Assembly: GCA_020063565.1 (NCBI GenBank)
Contig: JAICDB010000011.1
Location: 62,001 to 126,000, forward strand
DNA: 64,000 nucleotides
Direction of reading: 5' to 3'
Origin: Clostridiales bacterium
Lineage (GTDB): Bacteria > Bacillota > DSM-16504 > Desulfitibacterales > JAICDB01
A program made the translations under genes and the position numbers. This document shows positions 15,889-24,788 of this stretch, piece by piece (within the stretch, counting starts at the first letter, position 1; each line of letters opens with the position of its first letter). The notes beneath the pieces were generated by a model. It had not been told where the DNA came from. It ran no database searches and saw nothing but the letters and a program-made list of their open reading frames with translations.

Positions 15889-17613
15889 ATGCGCAAATGT
15901 CAGGTAACGAAAACAATTCCTGTGCAAGCGGAAAAATACAATCTGGTGAATTATGAAGAGGCATATAAGAATTTCAAGTGGAGTGATGTAGAGAAGAATT
16001 TTTCATGGTATGAGAAGGGCAAGGTTAACATGGCCTATGAATGTATCGACCGTCATGTCCAGTCCGGTTTACAGGATAAAATTGCACTTCATTTTAAGAA
16101 CTGTACCAGGGAAGAAAGTTATACCTTTGAAGATTTAAGTATTATGTCCAACAAGTTTGGTAATGTTTTAAAAGAACTTGGTATAAAGAAGGGAGATAGA
16201 GTTTTTATCTTTCTCCCGCGCAGTCCGGAACTGTATACGGCATTTCTGGGAATTTTAAAAATAGGGGCAATTGCCGGGCCACTCTTTGAAGCATTTATGG
16301 AGGACGCAGTTAGAGACCGCCTCCAGGATAGTGAAGCAGTTGCAATTATTACAAATCCTGAATTAAAGAAAAGAGTTCCCGTTGATGAACTGCCGGCTTT
16401 AAAGCATGTAATTCTGGTGGGAGATGACGGCAACCTGCAGGAAAATGAAATTTCATTCCAAAAGGCACTGGAAGCAGCTTCTCCTGAGCTGGAAATAGAA
16501 TGGGTTGACAGGGAAGATGGAATGCTATTACACTACACTTCAGGCTCTACAGGAAAGCCCAAAGGAGTTTTGCATGTTCATAATGCAATGATTCAACACT
16601 ACCAGACGGCAAAATGGGTTCTGGACCTGCGAGAGGATGATGTTTACTGGTGTACGGCAGACCCCGGCTGGGTAACGGGTACTTCTTACGGTATTTTCGG
16701 GCCATGGCTCCACGGGGTTACCAATGTTGTCAAGGGAGGACGTTTTGATCCTGCAGAGTGGTACGGTACCATTGAAAAATATCGCGTTACGGTTTGGTAC
16801 AGCGCTCCTACTGCCTTTAGAATGCTAATGGCGGCAGGGGAGGAAGTGTTGCAGCAAGCTGATTTATCTTCACTGCGCCATGTTTTAAGTGTGGGAGAAC
16901 CTTTAAATCCGGAGGTTATCTACTGGGGACTTGAACACTTGAAGCAACGTATCCATGACACATGGTGGATGACGGAGACGGGCGGCCAGTTGATTGTTAA
17001 TTTTCCCGGTATGTCAATTAAACCTGGATCTATGGGTAGGCCCTTCCCGGGAATCTATGCTGCCATTGTGGATGAAGAGGGTAAAGAGTTACCTCCCTAT
17101 GAAATGGGACGTTTGGCAATTAAGGCCGGGTGGCCTTCAATGATGAGGGCTATCTGGAACAATGAGCCAAAGTACCGGGAATATTTTATGCAGGAACCCT
17201 GGTATATTTCAGGTGACATTGCATATAAAGATGAAGATGGGTATTTTTGGTTCCAGGGACGCCAGGATGATGTGATAAATACTTCCGGGGAAAGGGTAGG
17301 TCCCTTTGAGGTGGAAAGCAAGCTAATTGAACATCCTGCTGTGGCAGAAGCAGGGGTTATCGGGAAACCTGATCCCTTAAGGGGAGAGATCATAAAGGCC
17401 TTTGTGGTACTTAACAAGGAGTATATACCTTCTGAAAAGTTAAAGGAAGACATCAGGGATTTTGTAAAAAAAGGCCTGGCTGCCCATGCAGCTCCCAGGG
17501 AGATAGAGTTTAAGGATAAACTGCCTAAGACCCGATCGGGTAAGATCTTGAGAAGAGTACTGAAGGCCTGGGAACTGGGACTTCCAACGGGCGACTTATC
17601 CACAATGGAGTAA
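15889..17613 (+). CDS. acsA: Acetyl-CoA synthetase (AMP-forming acetate-CoA ligase)
   Basis: 574 residues from the ATG at 15889 (GAGGTGAG upstream; the GTG at 15880 is part of that site). It belongs to the ANL superfamily: the P-loop-like TSGSTGKPKG at about 216-225, WWMTETGG in the adenylate pocket, SGDIAYKDEDGYFWFQGR, and the C-terminal PKTRSGKILRR with catalytic Lys552. That lysine corresponds to the one modified by AcuA (Lys549 in B. subtilis). The enzyme activates acetate to acetyl-CoA at the cost of ATP to AMP. Regulation by reversible acetylation is inferred from the neighbouring acuABC. Confidence 0.94.
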   Translation: MRKCQVTKTIPVQAEKYNLVNYEEAYKNFKWSDVEKNFSWYEKGKVNMAYECIDRHVQSGLQDKIALHFKNCTREESYTFEDLSIMSNKFGNVLKELGIKKGDRVFIFLPRSPELYTAFLGILKIGAIAGPLFEAFMEDAVRDRLQDSEAVAIITNPELKKRVPVDELPALKHVILVGDDGNLQENEISFQKALEAASPELEIEWVDREDGMLLHYTSGSTGKPKGVLHVHNAMIQHYQTAKWVLDLREDDVYWCTADPGWVTGTSYGIFGPWLHGVTNVVKGGRFDPAEWYGTIEKYRVTVWYSAPTAFRMLMAAGEEVLQQADLSSLRHVLSVGEPLNPEVIYWGLEHLKQRIHDTWWMTETGGQLIVNFPGMSIKPGSMGRPFPGIYAAIVDEEGKELPPYEMGRLAIKAGWPSMMRAIWNNEPKYREYFMQEPWYISGDIAYKDEDGYFWFQGRQDDVINTSGERVGPFEVESKLIEHPAVAEAGVIGKPDPLRGEIIKAFVVLNKEYIPSEKLKEDIRDFVKKGLAAHAAPREIEFKDKLPKTRSGKILRRVLKAWELGLPTGDLSTME

Positions 17614-17614
17614 A

Positions 17615-17944
17615 GTAATTTATTACCCATATAAAGAAATTTCTGAAGTAATGGCTATTCCACTTCACACAGTAAAAAACAATTTGTTTAAAGCAAGAAA
17701 AAATTACACTCAATGTCAGATGTTCTTAAAAGAATATCAAAGTCTCTATAGGAAATTTGAAAGCTTAGAGACTCCGGAGCTTGAAAATTATATTACTTTA
17801 AATGTCATGTCCGATTTACCTGAAGTTGACTTTAAAAAGCAGGCTGCTGCCAAAAAATCAATTTACACTTTATCTATGCTGTTATTTGTAGCTTTAGTTG
17901 TTTTTACTGGGATTGATAATTGCTACAAAGTTCGGAACAAATAA
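17615..17944 (+). pseudogene. Remnant of an ECF-type sigma factor (region 4) joined to a membrane tail
   Basis: Reading from 17615 the frame gives VIYYPYKEISEVMAIPLHTV, a good match to the helix-turn-helix of sigma region 4, and continues into LFKARKN. There is no region 2, and no start codon lies in the right place. The ATG at 17651 falls inside the HTH. After the HTH the frame runs into a segment with one membrane helix (about 72-90 from that ATG) like the tail of an anti-sigma protein. An internal deletion that fused a sigma gene to its anti-sigma gene would explain this. It is probably not functional. Confidence 0.55.
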
Positions 17945-18086
17945 ACCCTGGTTTAAGAAAAAAGAACTGTAGATTTGTGGTACCGTATTTTTAAAATTGT
18001 AAAAAAATAGCTTGTTTGTAAATACACTACAGGATAAAATATAAAGTAAATGAAACAATCATAGTTTAGTGACGTTAAGAGGGTGA

Positions 18087-18488
18087 TTGTTTATGAATAA
18101 TGAAGAAAAAATTCTAGGTTTATTGTACAAGCAACAAGAATATTTCAAGCATATGCGAGAAGACTTGGAAAATATGCGAGAAGACTTGGAAAATATGCGA
18201 GAAGACATGGAAAATATGCGAGAAGACATGAAGCATATGCAAGAAGATATTAAATATATTAAAATACAGCAAGCTGAACATGGAGCAATGCTTAACTCAC
18301 TTGAGCACAGAGTAGAGGAAAATACGGCACAGCTTTCAATTATTTCAGAGGATATTGCATATATTAAGGGTGATATTGAGCAGTTAAAAACAACACAAAA
18401 GCGACAGGAAAGAATTTTAGAACGTCTTTCAATCCGTTCCATAGAACACGAATATCGCCTTAACGAATTGGAAAAAGTGGCTAAGTAA
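18087..18488 (+). CDS. Coiled-coil protein with tandem heptad repeats (family member 1)
   Basis: 133 residues; the ATG at 18093 (Met3) is an equally good start after GAGGGTGAT. Five consecutive 21-bp DNA units (18153-18257) encode heptads of type MREDLEN, giving a parallel coiled coil. The C-terminus RQERILERLSIRSIEHEYRL is shared with the protein at 43700-44095, which has a different heptad array. A decayed third relative lies at 22336-22505 (minus). There is no signal peptide or membrane helix. Function is unknown; a structural or scaffold role is plausible. Confidence 0.75.
   Translation: MFMNNEEKILGLLYKQQEYFKHMREDLENMREDLENMREDMENMREDMKHMQEDIKYIKIQQAEHGAMLNSLEHRVEENTAQLSIISEDIAYIKGDIEQLKTTQKRQERILERLSIRSIEHEYRLNELEKVAK
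18153..18257 (+). repeat. Five tandem 21-bp units encoding heptads
   Basis: The units start at 18153, 18174, 18195, 18216 and 18237. The first two are identical, the third differs by two bases, and the last is the most diverged. The repeat length equals one coiled-coil heptad, so unit gain or loss by slippage would change coil length without a frameshift. Confidence 0.85.
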
Positions 18489-18511
18489 TAATTAGGGAAA
18501 GGATAAGAAAT

Positions 18512-18832
18512 ATGATTATTGTAAATACTCCCGAAATAAGAGGCAAGGAAATCATTGAAACATTAGGTCTGGTAAGGGGTAATACCATCAGGGCAAAGCA
18601 TATCGGTAAAGATATCGGCGCAGCTTTAAAGCATCTGGTTGGCGGCGAACTGAAAGGTTACTCGGCAATGTTATCTGAAGCGAGAGAAGCTGCCCTTGTT
18701 TCAATGGAAAAAGAGGCAGAAAAATTAGGAGCTGATGCAGTAGTCAATGTGAGATTTTCAACGTCAGCAATAATGCAGGGAGCCGCAGAAATTCTTGTTT
18801 ACGGAACGGCTGTAAAAATAAAGGATAAGTAA
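18512..18832 (+). CDS. YbjQ/UPF0145 family protein (putative heavy-metal-binding domain)
   Basis: 106 residues; the ATG follows GGGAAAGGAT. It is typical of the YbjQ/DUF74 family: GLVRGNTIRAKHIGKD near the start, and EAEKLGADAVVNVRF with GAAEILVYGTAV at the end. It forms a small soluble pentamer-type fold in known structures. The metal-binding annotation of the family is weakly supported, and no cysteine or histidine cluster is seen here. A strong terminator follows. Confidence 0.85.
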   Translation: MIIVNTPEIRGKEIIETLGLVRGNTIRAKHIGKDIGAALKHLVGGELKGYSAMLSEAREAALVSMEKEAEKLGADAVVNVRFSTSAIMQGAAEILVYGTAVKIKDK

Positions 18833-18849
18833 TAAAGCGAAATTTAATG

Positions 18850-18888
18850 AAAATCCCGGTTCCTTTCTTGTGAGGGCCGGGATTTTAT
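18850..18888 (+). terminator. Terminator after the YbjQ gene
   Basis: AAAATCCCGG (18850-18859) pairs with CCGGGATTTT (18877-18886). Confidence 0.85.
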
Positions 18889-19032
18889 ATAGAGAGGAAT
18901 ACTATAAAGAGCGTAATCTTTCATTGGCTCACGATATAAAAGAACAAAACTAGTTTTTCTAAAAAGCTCGAAATTTATCATCAGTCGCGGTAAAATATTA
19001 TGTGAAATCTAGTGCTTTGGACGGGGTGCTTT

Positions 19033-22000
19033 ATGTTTTCCATAACTGATGACATGATTGAGGGTATAGCGACAGATAGCCAAGTTTTTAGAAGAGGACT
19101 AAATTATTATAAAGATAAACGGATACTTGATTTTGAATTTTATGAAGAAGACTTATGTGCTTCGGCAATAGTGGTTGGCAGCGACGAATATGAAGTGGAA
19201 GTGTGTTTTTCAACAACGGGAGAAATAATAGATATGTATTGTGACTGTCCTGCGTTTTACCAGTATGAGGGGGCCTGCAAGCATATTGTAGCTCTTTTAA
19301 AGGAGTGCCAGAATATATCATTATCAAAAAGACAAACAAAGACTTCACAAAATAACAGGCTGGCTGATAATATTCTGGACCACTTTGAGTACAGTTTGAA
19401 CAGTTCGAAAAAGAAACCTGTAAACCTGGAAATTACCTTTGAAATGTTTTATAAAATGAGAAATTTTAGACGGGAAGCTTTTCCTGCTCTTTCTTTAAGA
19501 ATGGGTGAGGAGAAACTTTATGTTGTCAAAAACATAAAGAAGATAATTGAGGTACTGGAAAACGGGAAAGAAAGTATTGTTTTTGGTAAAAACTTTGCAT
19601 TTGACCCGCTTATTCATACATTCCGACCCGAGGACAGGCCTGTTATTAATTTATTACGTGAAATGTATGAAATGGAAAAAAATATTCACGAAGAATCCTG
19701 GTGGTATTCAAGCTGGCAGAACAGTCAGGGAAGTTTATTTAAAGGTAAGCAAATCATTTTAACGCAGGTTGCCGTTAAGAGATTATTTTCCCTTTTGCAC
19801 TCTAAAGGATTTAATGTAAAATTATTTGATGATGAATATAAGAATGTGAAGATTGTAGAAGAAGATTTGCCCCTCTATTTCATGCTGGATAAAAATAATG
19901 ATGACCTGGTACTGCGATGGAAAAAGCTGAGTGTGTTTCCCCTGGTCAAAACCGGAGAGTATTTTTTCTTCGATGGAAAAATTCACAGAATCTCAGACTA
20001 CCAGAAAAAATATTTTGCACCGCTCATAAATGCCTTTGCGGAATCACCTGACGGTATTAGCTTTTCAAAAAATCAGAAAGAACGCTTTGTAGCGGAAGTT
20101 TTACCGGTGGTAAAGCAAATAGGGCAGGTCGAAATATCACCTGCAGTTAAGGAAAGTTTTTATGAAACTGATTTAAAGGTAGAAGTTTATCTAGATAGAG
20201 CAGGGGATGCTGTTACGGCAAAGGTTGAGTTCGTGTACGGCAAAATACGCTTTAATCCTTTTGCTGGTAAGTCCGACTTCCAGACAGGAGATAAAATACT
20301 GGTTCGTGATGTGGAACATGAAAGGGCTATTATAAATCTTTTTGAAAAAGCAGAGTTTCGAACTTTAAATGGAAATCTATACCTGGAAGAGGAAGAAAAA
20401 ATATATGAATTTGTGTATAATATCCTGCCTGAAATTCAGGAACTGGCAGAAGTTTTCTATTCCCAAAACTTTCGCAAGATGCATGTCAGGGATTCGGCAG
20501 CTTTTGCAGGGGGAGTTCGTCTTAACGAGAATAGCGGGATGTTGGAGTTTTCCTTCCAGATGGAAGGTATTGATATGGCGGAATTACGTGATGTTTTTAA
20601 ATCCTTACGAGAGAAGAAAAAATATCACCGCCTCAAAGACGGTTCTTTTTTGCCACTGGATCCTTCTGATTCACATTTGGATCAGGTAATGAACATGATT
20701 GATTCATTGAACATTTCGGAACGTGAATTGAAGAAAAAAGTTATCAAAATACCCAAATACAGAGCCTTATATATTGACCGTTGTTTAAGGGAATCGAAAT
20801 TACAAATCGAGAGAAACCTAGCCTTTAAACAACTGGTACAGAATATCACTGAACCGCAGGATATGGAATTTGAAATTCCGAAGAATTTTCATGGTGTACT
20901 GCGTGATTACCAGAAGACCGGGTTTAAATGGTTAAAGACACTTGCAATGTATGGCCTTGGCGGAATTCTGGCAGATGATATGGGTTTGGGAAAAACTATT
21001 CAGACCATTGCCTTTATAATGTCCGAAAAGGAAAGGGTACAGGCGCCTTCGCTGGTTATTGCACCTACTTCTGTGGTATACAACTGGCAAGATGAAGCCC
21101 GCAAATTTGCCCCCGATTTGAAGGTTGTGGTAGTTTCCGGAACTCCAAAAGAACGGGAGATGCAGCTAAAAGAGGCGAAAAAAGCAGATCTGGTTATTAC
21201 ATCTTATGCCTTGATTCGACGGGATGTGGAACTATATGAAGACTTAAATTTCGGCTACTGTTTTCTGGATGAAGCGCAGCATATTAAAAATCCCAATTCA
21301 TTGGGCGCTAAAGCAGTAAAAACAATTAAAGCAATGGGGTACTTTGCCTTAACCGGAACCCCCCTTGAAAATAGTTTAACGGAGCTATGGTCTATTTTTG
21401 ATTTTGTGATGCGAGGTTACTTATTATCCCATCAAAAATTTATCAAGAAATATGAAAGGCCTATTGTAAAAAATCAAGACGAAAGCGCCTTAAGGGAATT
21501 GCAAAAACAGATAGCGCCCTTTATTTTACGGAGGATGAAAAAGGATGTTTTACAAGAGCTTCCGCCCAAGTTTGAAAGTAGGATGCTGACTGATTTAACA
21601 AAGGAACAAAAAAAGATATATCTCACATATTTGCAAAAAGCAAAGGGAGAAATTGAAGAGGCAATAGCTACCAAGGGATTTGAGAAAAGTCAAATCAAAA
21701 TTTTGTCAGCCTTAACAAGGTTGCGCCAGATTTGCTGCCACCCGGCAACTTTTTTAGAAAATTATAAAGGCGAGAGCGGCAAACTTCTGTATTTGAAAGA
21801 AATAATGAAAGATGCCGTAGAAAGCGGTCACAAGATTTTACTCTTCTCGCAATTTACCGGTATGCTGGAAATTATCCGTGAGCATTTGAACGATGAACAG
21901 ATAGAACATTTTTACCTGAATGGTTCTACTAAAACGGAAGATAGAGTCCAAATGGTCCGAGCTTTTAACAGGGGAAAGGGGGATGTCTTTTTAATATCCT

Positions 22001-22290
22001 TAAAGGCCGGGGGAACAGGCTTAAATTTAACCGGAGCCGACATGGTAATTCACTATGACCCTTGGTGGAATCCCGCTGTAGAAGAGCAGGCGACAGATCG
22101 TGCGTACCGTATAGGTCAGAAAAATTCGGTCCAGGTAATAAAACTGATTACAAAAGGTACTATTGAAGAAAAGATCTATGAGCTGCAGCAAAAAAAGAAG
22201 GCTATGATCAATTCTGTTATTAAGCCTGGAGAAACAATGCTTTCAAAAATGACGGAGCAAGAAGTCAGGGAATTATTTAATGTAGTGTGA
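19033..22290 (+). CDS. SWIM zinc-finger SNF2-family helicase/ATPase
   Basis: 1085 residues from the ATG at 19033 (GGGGTG upstream). The order is an N-terminal SWIM zinc finger (Cys70-x-Cys72 ... Cys-x-His), a SNF2-associated middle region (about 100-580), then the SNF2 ATPase. The ATPase has Walker A DDMGLGKT with Lys654, Walker B DEAQ at 746-749, LTGTPLENS, and the C-terminal helicase lobe with DPWWNPAVEEQATDRAYRIG. Members are ATP-dependent DNA translocases; a precise cellular role in bacteria is not settled. It is a single gene with its own terminator and no restriction or defence neighbours. Confidence 0.92.
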   Translation: MFSITDDMIEGIATDSQVFRRGLNYYKDKRILDFEFYEEDLCASAIVVGSDEYEVEVCFSTTGEIIDMYCDCPAFYQYEGACKHIVALLKECQNISLSKRQTKTSQNNRLADNILDHFEYSLNSSKKKPVNLEITFEMFYKMRNFRREAFPALSLRMGEEKLYVVKNIKKIIEVLENGKESIVFGKNFAFDPLIHTFRPEDRPVINLLREMYEMEKNIHEESWWYSSWQNSQGSLFKGKQIILTQVAVKRLFSLLHSKGFNVKLFDDEYKNVKIVEEDLPLYFMLDKNNDDLVLRWKKLSVFPLVKTGEYFFFDGKIHRISDYQKKYFAPLINAFAESPDGISFSKNQKERFVAEVLPVVKQIGQVEISPAVKESFYETDLKVEVYLDRAGDAVTAKVEFVYGKIRFNPFAGKSDFQTGDKILVRDVEHERAIINLFEKAEFRTLNGNLYLEEEEKIYEFVYNILPEIQELAEVFYSQNFRKMHVRDSAAFAGGVRLNENSGMLEFSFQMEGIDMAELRDVFKSLREKKKYHRLKDGSFLPLDPSDSHLDQVMNMIDSLNISERELKKKVIKIPKYRALYIDRCLRESKLQIERNLAFKQLVQNITEPQDMEFEIPKNFHGVLRDYQKTGFKWLKTLAMYGLGGILADDMGLGKTIQTIAFIMSEKERVQAPSLVIAPTSVVYNWQDEARKFAPDLKVVVVSGTPKEREMQLKEAKKADLVITSYALIRRDVELYEDLNFGYCFLDEAQHIKNPNSLGAKAVKTIKAMGYFALTGTPLENSLTELWSIFDFVMRGYLLSHQKFIKKYERPIVKNQDESALRELQKQIAPFILRRMKKDVLQELPPKFESRMLTDLTKEQKKIYLTYLQKAKGEIEEAIATKGFEKSQIKILSALTRLRQICCHPATFLENYKGESGKLLYLKEIMKDAVESGHKILLFSQFTGMLEIIREHLNDEQIEHFYLNGSTKTEDRVQMVRAFNRGKGDVFLISLKAGGTGLNLTGADMVIHYDPWWNPAVEEQATDRAYRIGQKNSVQVIKLITKGTIEEKIYELQQKKKAMINSVIKPGETMLSKMTEQEVRELFNVV

Positions 22291-22300
22291 TTACTCAGAG

Positions 22301-22336
22301 AAGACAGCTTTTCATTAAAGGAGGCTGTCTTTTTTT
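22301..22336 (+). terminator. Terminator after the SNF2 gene
   Basis: AGACAGC (22302-22308) pairs with GCTGTCT (22324-22330), then T7. Confidence 0.85.
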
Positions 22337-22505
22337 ACTACCCCTTCAATATTAGCAACCTTATGGAGTAGCTTGTCCATTTCCGCTTATTAACTTCAAT
22401 AGAGTGTTGTAGAGACTTAAGAATTTGAGTGTTTTCATCCTGCTGGATTTTCCTGCTGCATTTCACTTTGCTGGGTTTTGAGACTCTTAATGTCCTCTTT
22501 ATGAT
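22336..22505 (-). pseudogene. Decayed member of the coiled-coil family
   Basis: On the minus strand three short in-frame stretches in different frames read KEDIKSLKTQQSEMQQ, DENTQILKSLQHSIE and AEMDKLLHKVANIEG. These resemble the post-heptad region of the proteins at 18087 and 43700 (for example TENTKMLKVLLHRTEE). Two small indels separate them and no start or intact frame remains. It lies just downstream of the broken GH18 gene on the same strand. Confidence 0.5.
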
Positions 22506-22534
22506 AAAACCACGGTAAATGTTACTGTGGTTTT
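22506..22534. terminator. Hairpin after the GH18 pseudogene
   Basis: The 13-base arms AAAACCACGGTAA (22506-22518) and TTACTGTGGTTTT (22522-22534) form a strong hairpin with a 3-base loop. The T-tract is short in either direction, so termination is possible but not certain. Confidence 0.5.
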
Positions 22535-22551
22535 ACTTTCTGTAAGATACT

Positions 22552-23695
22552 TTACCTTATTTTTAGATTGTTTTTCAACGCAGCCCACATATCATCCGAA
22601 ATTAATCCTAACCTCCAGAGGGCAATACCCTGCAGGTCATATCTCTTTGCAATACTTATTTTAGTAGGTATACTTTCTGCTGTCTCACTGTGGGCAGAAA
22701 TTCCGAGAAGCAGCTTTTTCGGTGGAACGCTTTGTATTGCCATTTCAACAGCCTGTTTGACCCGGGAGACTGGTTCCGGCCCAGGCTCCTCTTTGTAATC
22801 GTAAGCCATAATAATTATTTTGTCTGCTAATTCACCTAATGCCCCGTAGTCGTACCCTTTATAAGCACTATTGGGGGCATGAAGGGTCAAGGTTCACTCC
22901 TCCATACTGTTTGGCTTCCTCAATTATATTATTTACAGCATTTTTCATGCCTTTTTCATTACTTAAAAAATTATAAACCGGAGAGTTTGTCATATAGACA
23001 ACCATTTGCGTTTTCAGATCAAAGCTTTCAGCAGCTTCCAGTACCTTTTCCCAGCCAGCCGGTTTTTTCCAGCCCGAGTTACTGTTAGTAAGGAGATTAC
23101 CTTTTTCATCTAAAGTATACCAACCCAGAGCAATTTCACTCACCACATCAGTATTACCTTTGCCGGTTTCGGGGAAATCATTTTCGAATAAATCACTCCA
23201 GCTACTTGTACCTTTTTTAGGGTCTCCTAGAGCATAAAAACCTAGTACCTTCATTTTTGTAGGTGGTGAAATAATTTCCACACTGTGAGTGGCCGCAATC
23301 CATTTCACCTGACAACCGAAACTTTCGCTGAAGAAACGTAATGGTATGAGTGTTCTGCCATTTAAAATTACCGGGGACACTTCTAATTGGAGAGGTTTTT
23401 CATTATGTAAGACAATCTTGTTACCGATTTGCAGCCGGATACTGTTTTCCCCAGCATATGCCCCTACAGTTTGCGTTGAAGCATCCCAGGTAACGTGCAC
23501 ATTTAAGGCTTCCGCTATAGAACGGAAGGGGACTAATGTGCTTCCATTTATTATTACAGGTTGTACATCAAATGTAACAGGGAGCCCGTCAAGTAAAACT
23601 GTGATCCCTTGAGAATTTTCTTGCGCCGCTGCTGGAAGAGGAAGACCGCAATTTAAAACTATCATAATAGCAAGAATAAGTAATAGGCGTTTCAT
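22552..23695 (-). pseudogene. Broken secreted protein: copper-amine-oxidase-like domain plus GH18 (chitinase-like) domain
   Basis: It reads from the ATG at 23695 (GGAGTGG upstream): signal peptide (about 1-23), then two short stalk-type repeats of the copper amine oxidase N-terminal domain (TLVPFRSIAEALNV and TLIPLRFFSESFG), then the start of a GH18-like domain (KVLGFYALG). At YGGVNLD the frame breaks after a few codons. The following frame resumes at LHAPNSAYKGYDYG and runs to the end. About 50 residues expected between them, including the catalytic DxE region, are missing. A deletion with a frameshift explains this, so the enzyme is almost surely inactive. Confidence 0.8.
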
Positions 23696-24199
23696 AAAGA
23701 CCACTCCATAGAAAAGTATTGAATGGCTATTTAGAAGAGGATAATTTATTTATTCGTTGTAAAATCAAATAATCCTCTTCCCGGTTTCTATATTTCAAAT
23801 GAGGAAAAATCCAAATCAGGTACCGTCAATACTGGGCTATAAATTAATTTATAATAGAATACACTAAAAAAATAGATAGAAATGGATATTTATTCAAGGG
23901 AATTTGGGGAAGTGCCCGTGGGTTTTAAATTACAAGCTTTTTATGTTGTTTTTCAATACACTCCACATCTCGTAATAAGGAGTGAGTGTTTTTTTGCAAC
24001 AAAAGGAGCATAAAATCTCCATATCTTATGCAAAATATTTCTCGAAAAATATTTTTTATATGAAAAGTAAATAGAAAAAACACACATGTCATAGAATAAA
24101 GTGGTTTCCTGTAAATGGAAATTAATTAAAGTAAATTGTATCATGTAAGGTGGGTAAGGAGAATAGGACCGAAAATTCTTCACTTAGGGTGATGGAATT
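23696..24199. other. Intergenic region without a recognisable gene
   Basis: 504 bp of AT-rich DNA. A 76-codon open frame on the minus strand (23953-24183) has no ribosome-binding site and composition typical of noncoding DNA. A TATAAT at 23850-23855 lacks a good -35. No riboswitch, tRNA or repeat was recognised. Confidence 0.4.
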
Positions 24200-24514
24200 G
24201 TGCAAGTAAATTATGCACTAAATTTAGTGATTAAAATAATTATTATGTTAAATTTGTGGGATCTAATTCTGACATACTTTGGTCTTAAACTGGAATTTAT
24301 TCATGAAGTTAATCCAATAATGAATATTTTATATAATTGTAATCCAGTGATCTTTATAACTATTAAAGCAATTATTCCAACTATCTTATTAATATTCATT
24401 AGCGGACATGTTCATAAAATAAAATATTGCGAATATCCCCTGATGTTTCTTTTTTTGCTTTACAGTGGGTTGATGATTTTGCATTTAAGGTGGATATATA
24501 TTTTTGTATCTTAA
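24200..24514 (+). CDS. Small membrane protein, DUF5658-like
   Basis: 104 residues from a GTG at 24200 with AGGGTGATGG upstream. Three membrane helices are predicted. LNLWDLILTYFGL and EVNPIMNILY match the pattern of DUF5658 proteins (N-x-x-D-x-x-x-T and E-x-NP-x-M). Function is unknown. It stands alone ahead of the c-di-GMP-II leader. Confidence 0.55.
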   Translation: MQVNYALNLVIKIIIMLNLWDLILTYFGLKLEFIHEVNPIMNILYNCNPVIFITIKAIIPTILLIFISGHVHKIKYCEYPLMFLFLLYSGLMILHLRWIYIFVS

Positions 24515-24633
24515 ACCCGTAAAAACCAGAAAAATGTAAAAAAACTGTAGTAAGTAATACCAAATAACCTGCAGTAATTGACATATTTTACCTGTTTTTT
24601 CCTTTATAATGGGGGTGTACTCAAAGAAAAATA

Positions 24634-24706
24634 GGGGTGGGCTATGAAGTGCGTTTCAAAACTGGGCACCTGAAACGTACAGAGTCAGTGGTGCAACCGA
24701 ACCCGG
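24634..24706 (+). promoter_or_regulatory. c-di-GMP-II riboswitch
   Basis: The sequence follows the c-di-GMP-II aptamer pattern: ATGAAG, then CTGGGCACCTGA, a short hairpin, GAGTCAGTGGTGCAACCGA and a C-rich end. GCACC (24666-24670) pairs with GGTGC (24690-24694), CTGA (24670-24673) with TCAG (24685-24688), and the G-rich 5' flank can pair with the ACCC at the end. A terminator (24700-24732) starts within the aptamer's last bases, so ligand binding and termination are mutually dependent. It precedes a signal peptidase gene. A TATAAT at 24605-24610 is a candidate -10 box. Confidence 0.78.
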
Positions 24707-24732
24707 CCTTTGCGAAGGATCGGGTTTTAATT
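24700..24732 (+). terminator. Terminator of the c-di-GMP-II riboswitch
   Basis: AACCCG (24700-24705) pairs with CGGGTT (24721-24726), with an inner CCTT/AAGG helix, followed by a T-rich tail. It overlaps the 3' end of the aptamer. Confidence 0.75.
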
Positions 24733-24788
24733 TAACTCAGGGATATGTCCGGCTATTATGTTTGATATTAAAAAGTGGAGGAATTTTA

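Noticed and set aside
18153-18257. A CRISPR-like look of short direct repeats here and at 43796-43921
   Set aside because: There are no spacers, the period is exactly 21 bp, the units encode heptads in frame, and no cas genes are present.
23953-24183. A 76-codon minus-strand open frame in the 23.7-24.2 kb spacer
   Set aside because: No ribosome-binding site, unusual composition and no recognisable domain.
24578-24610. TTGACA (24578-24583) with TATAAT (24605-24610) as a promoter of the c-di-GMP leader
   Set aside because: The spacer is 21 bases, too long for a standard sigma-A promoter. The -10 box alone is plausible.
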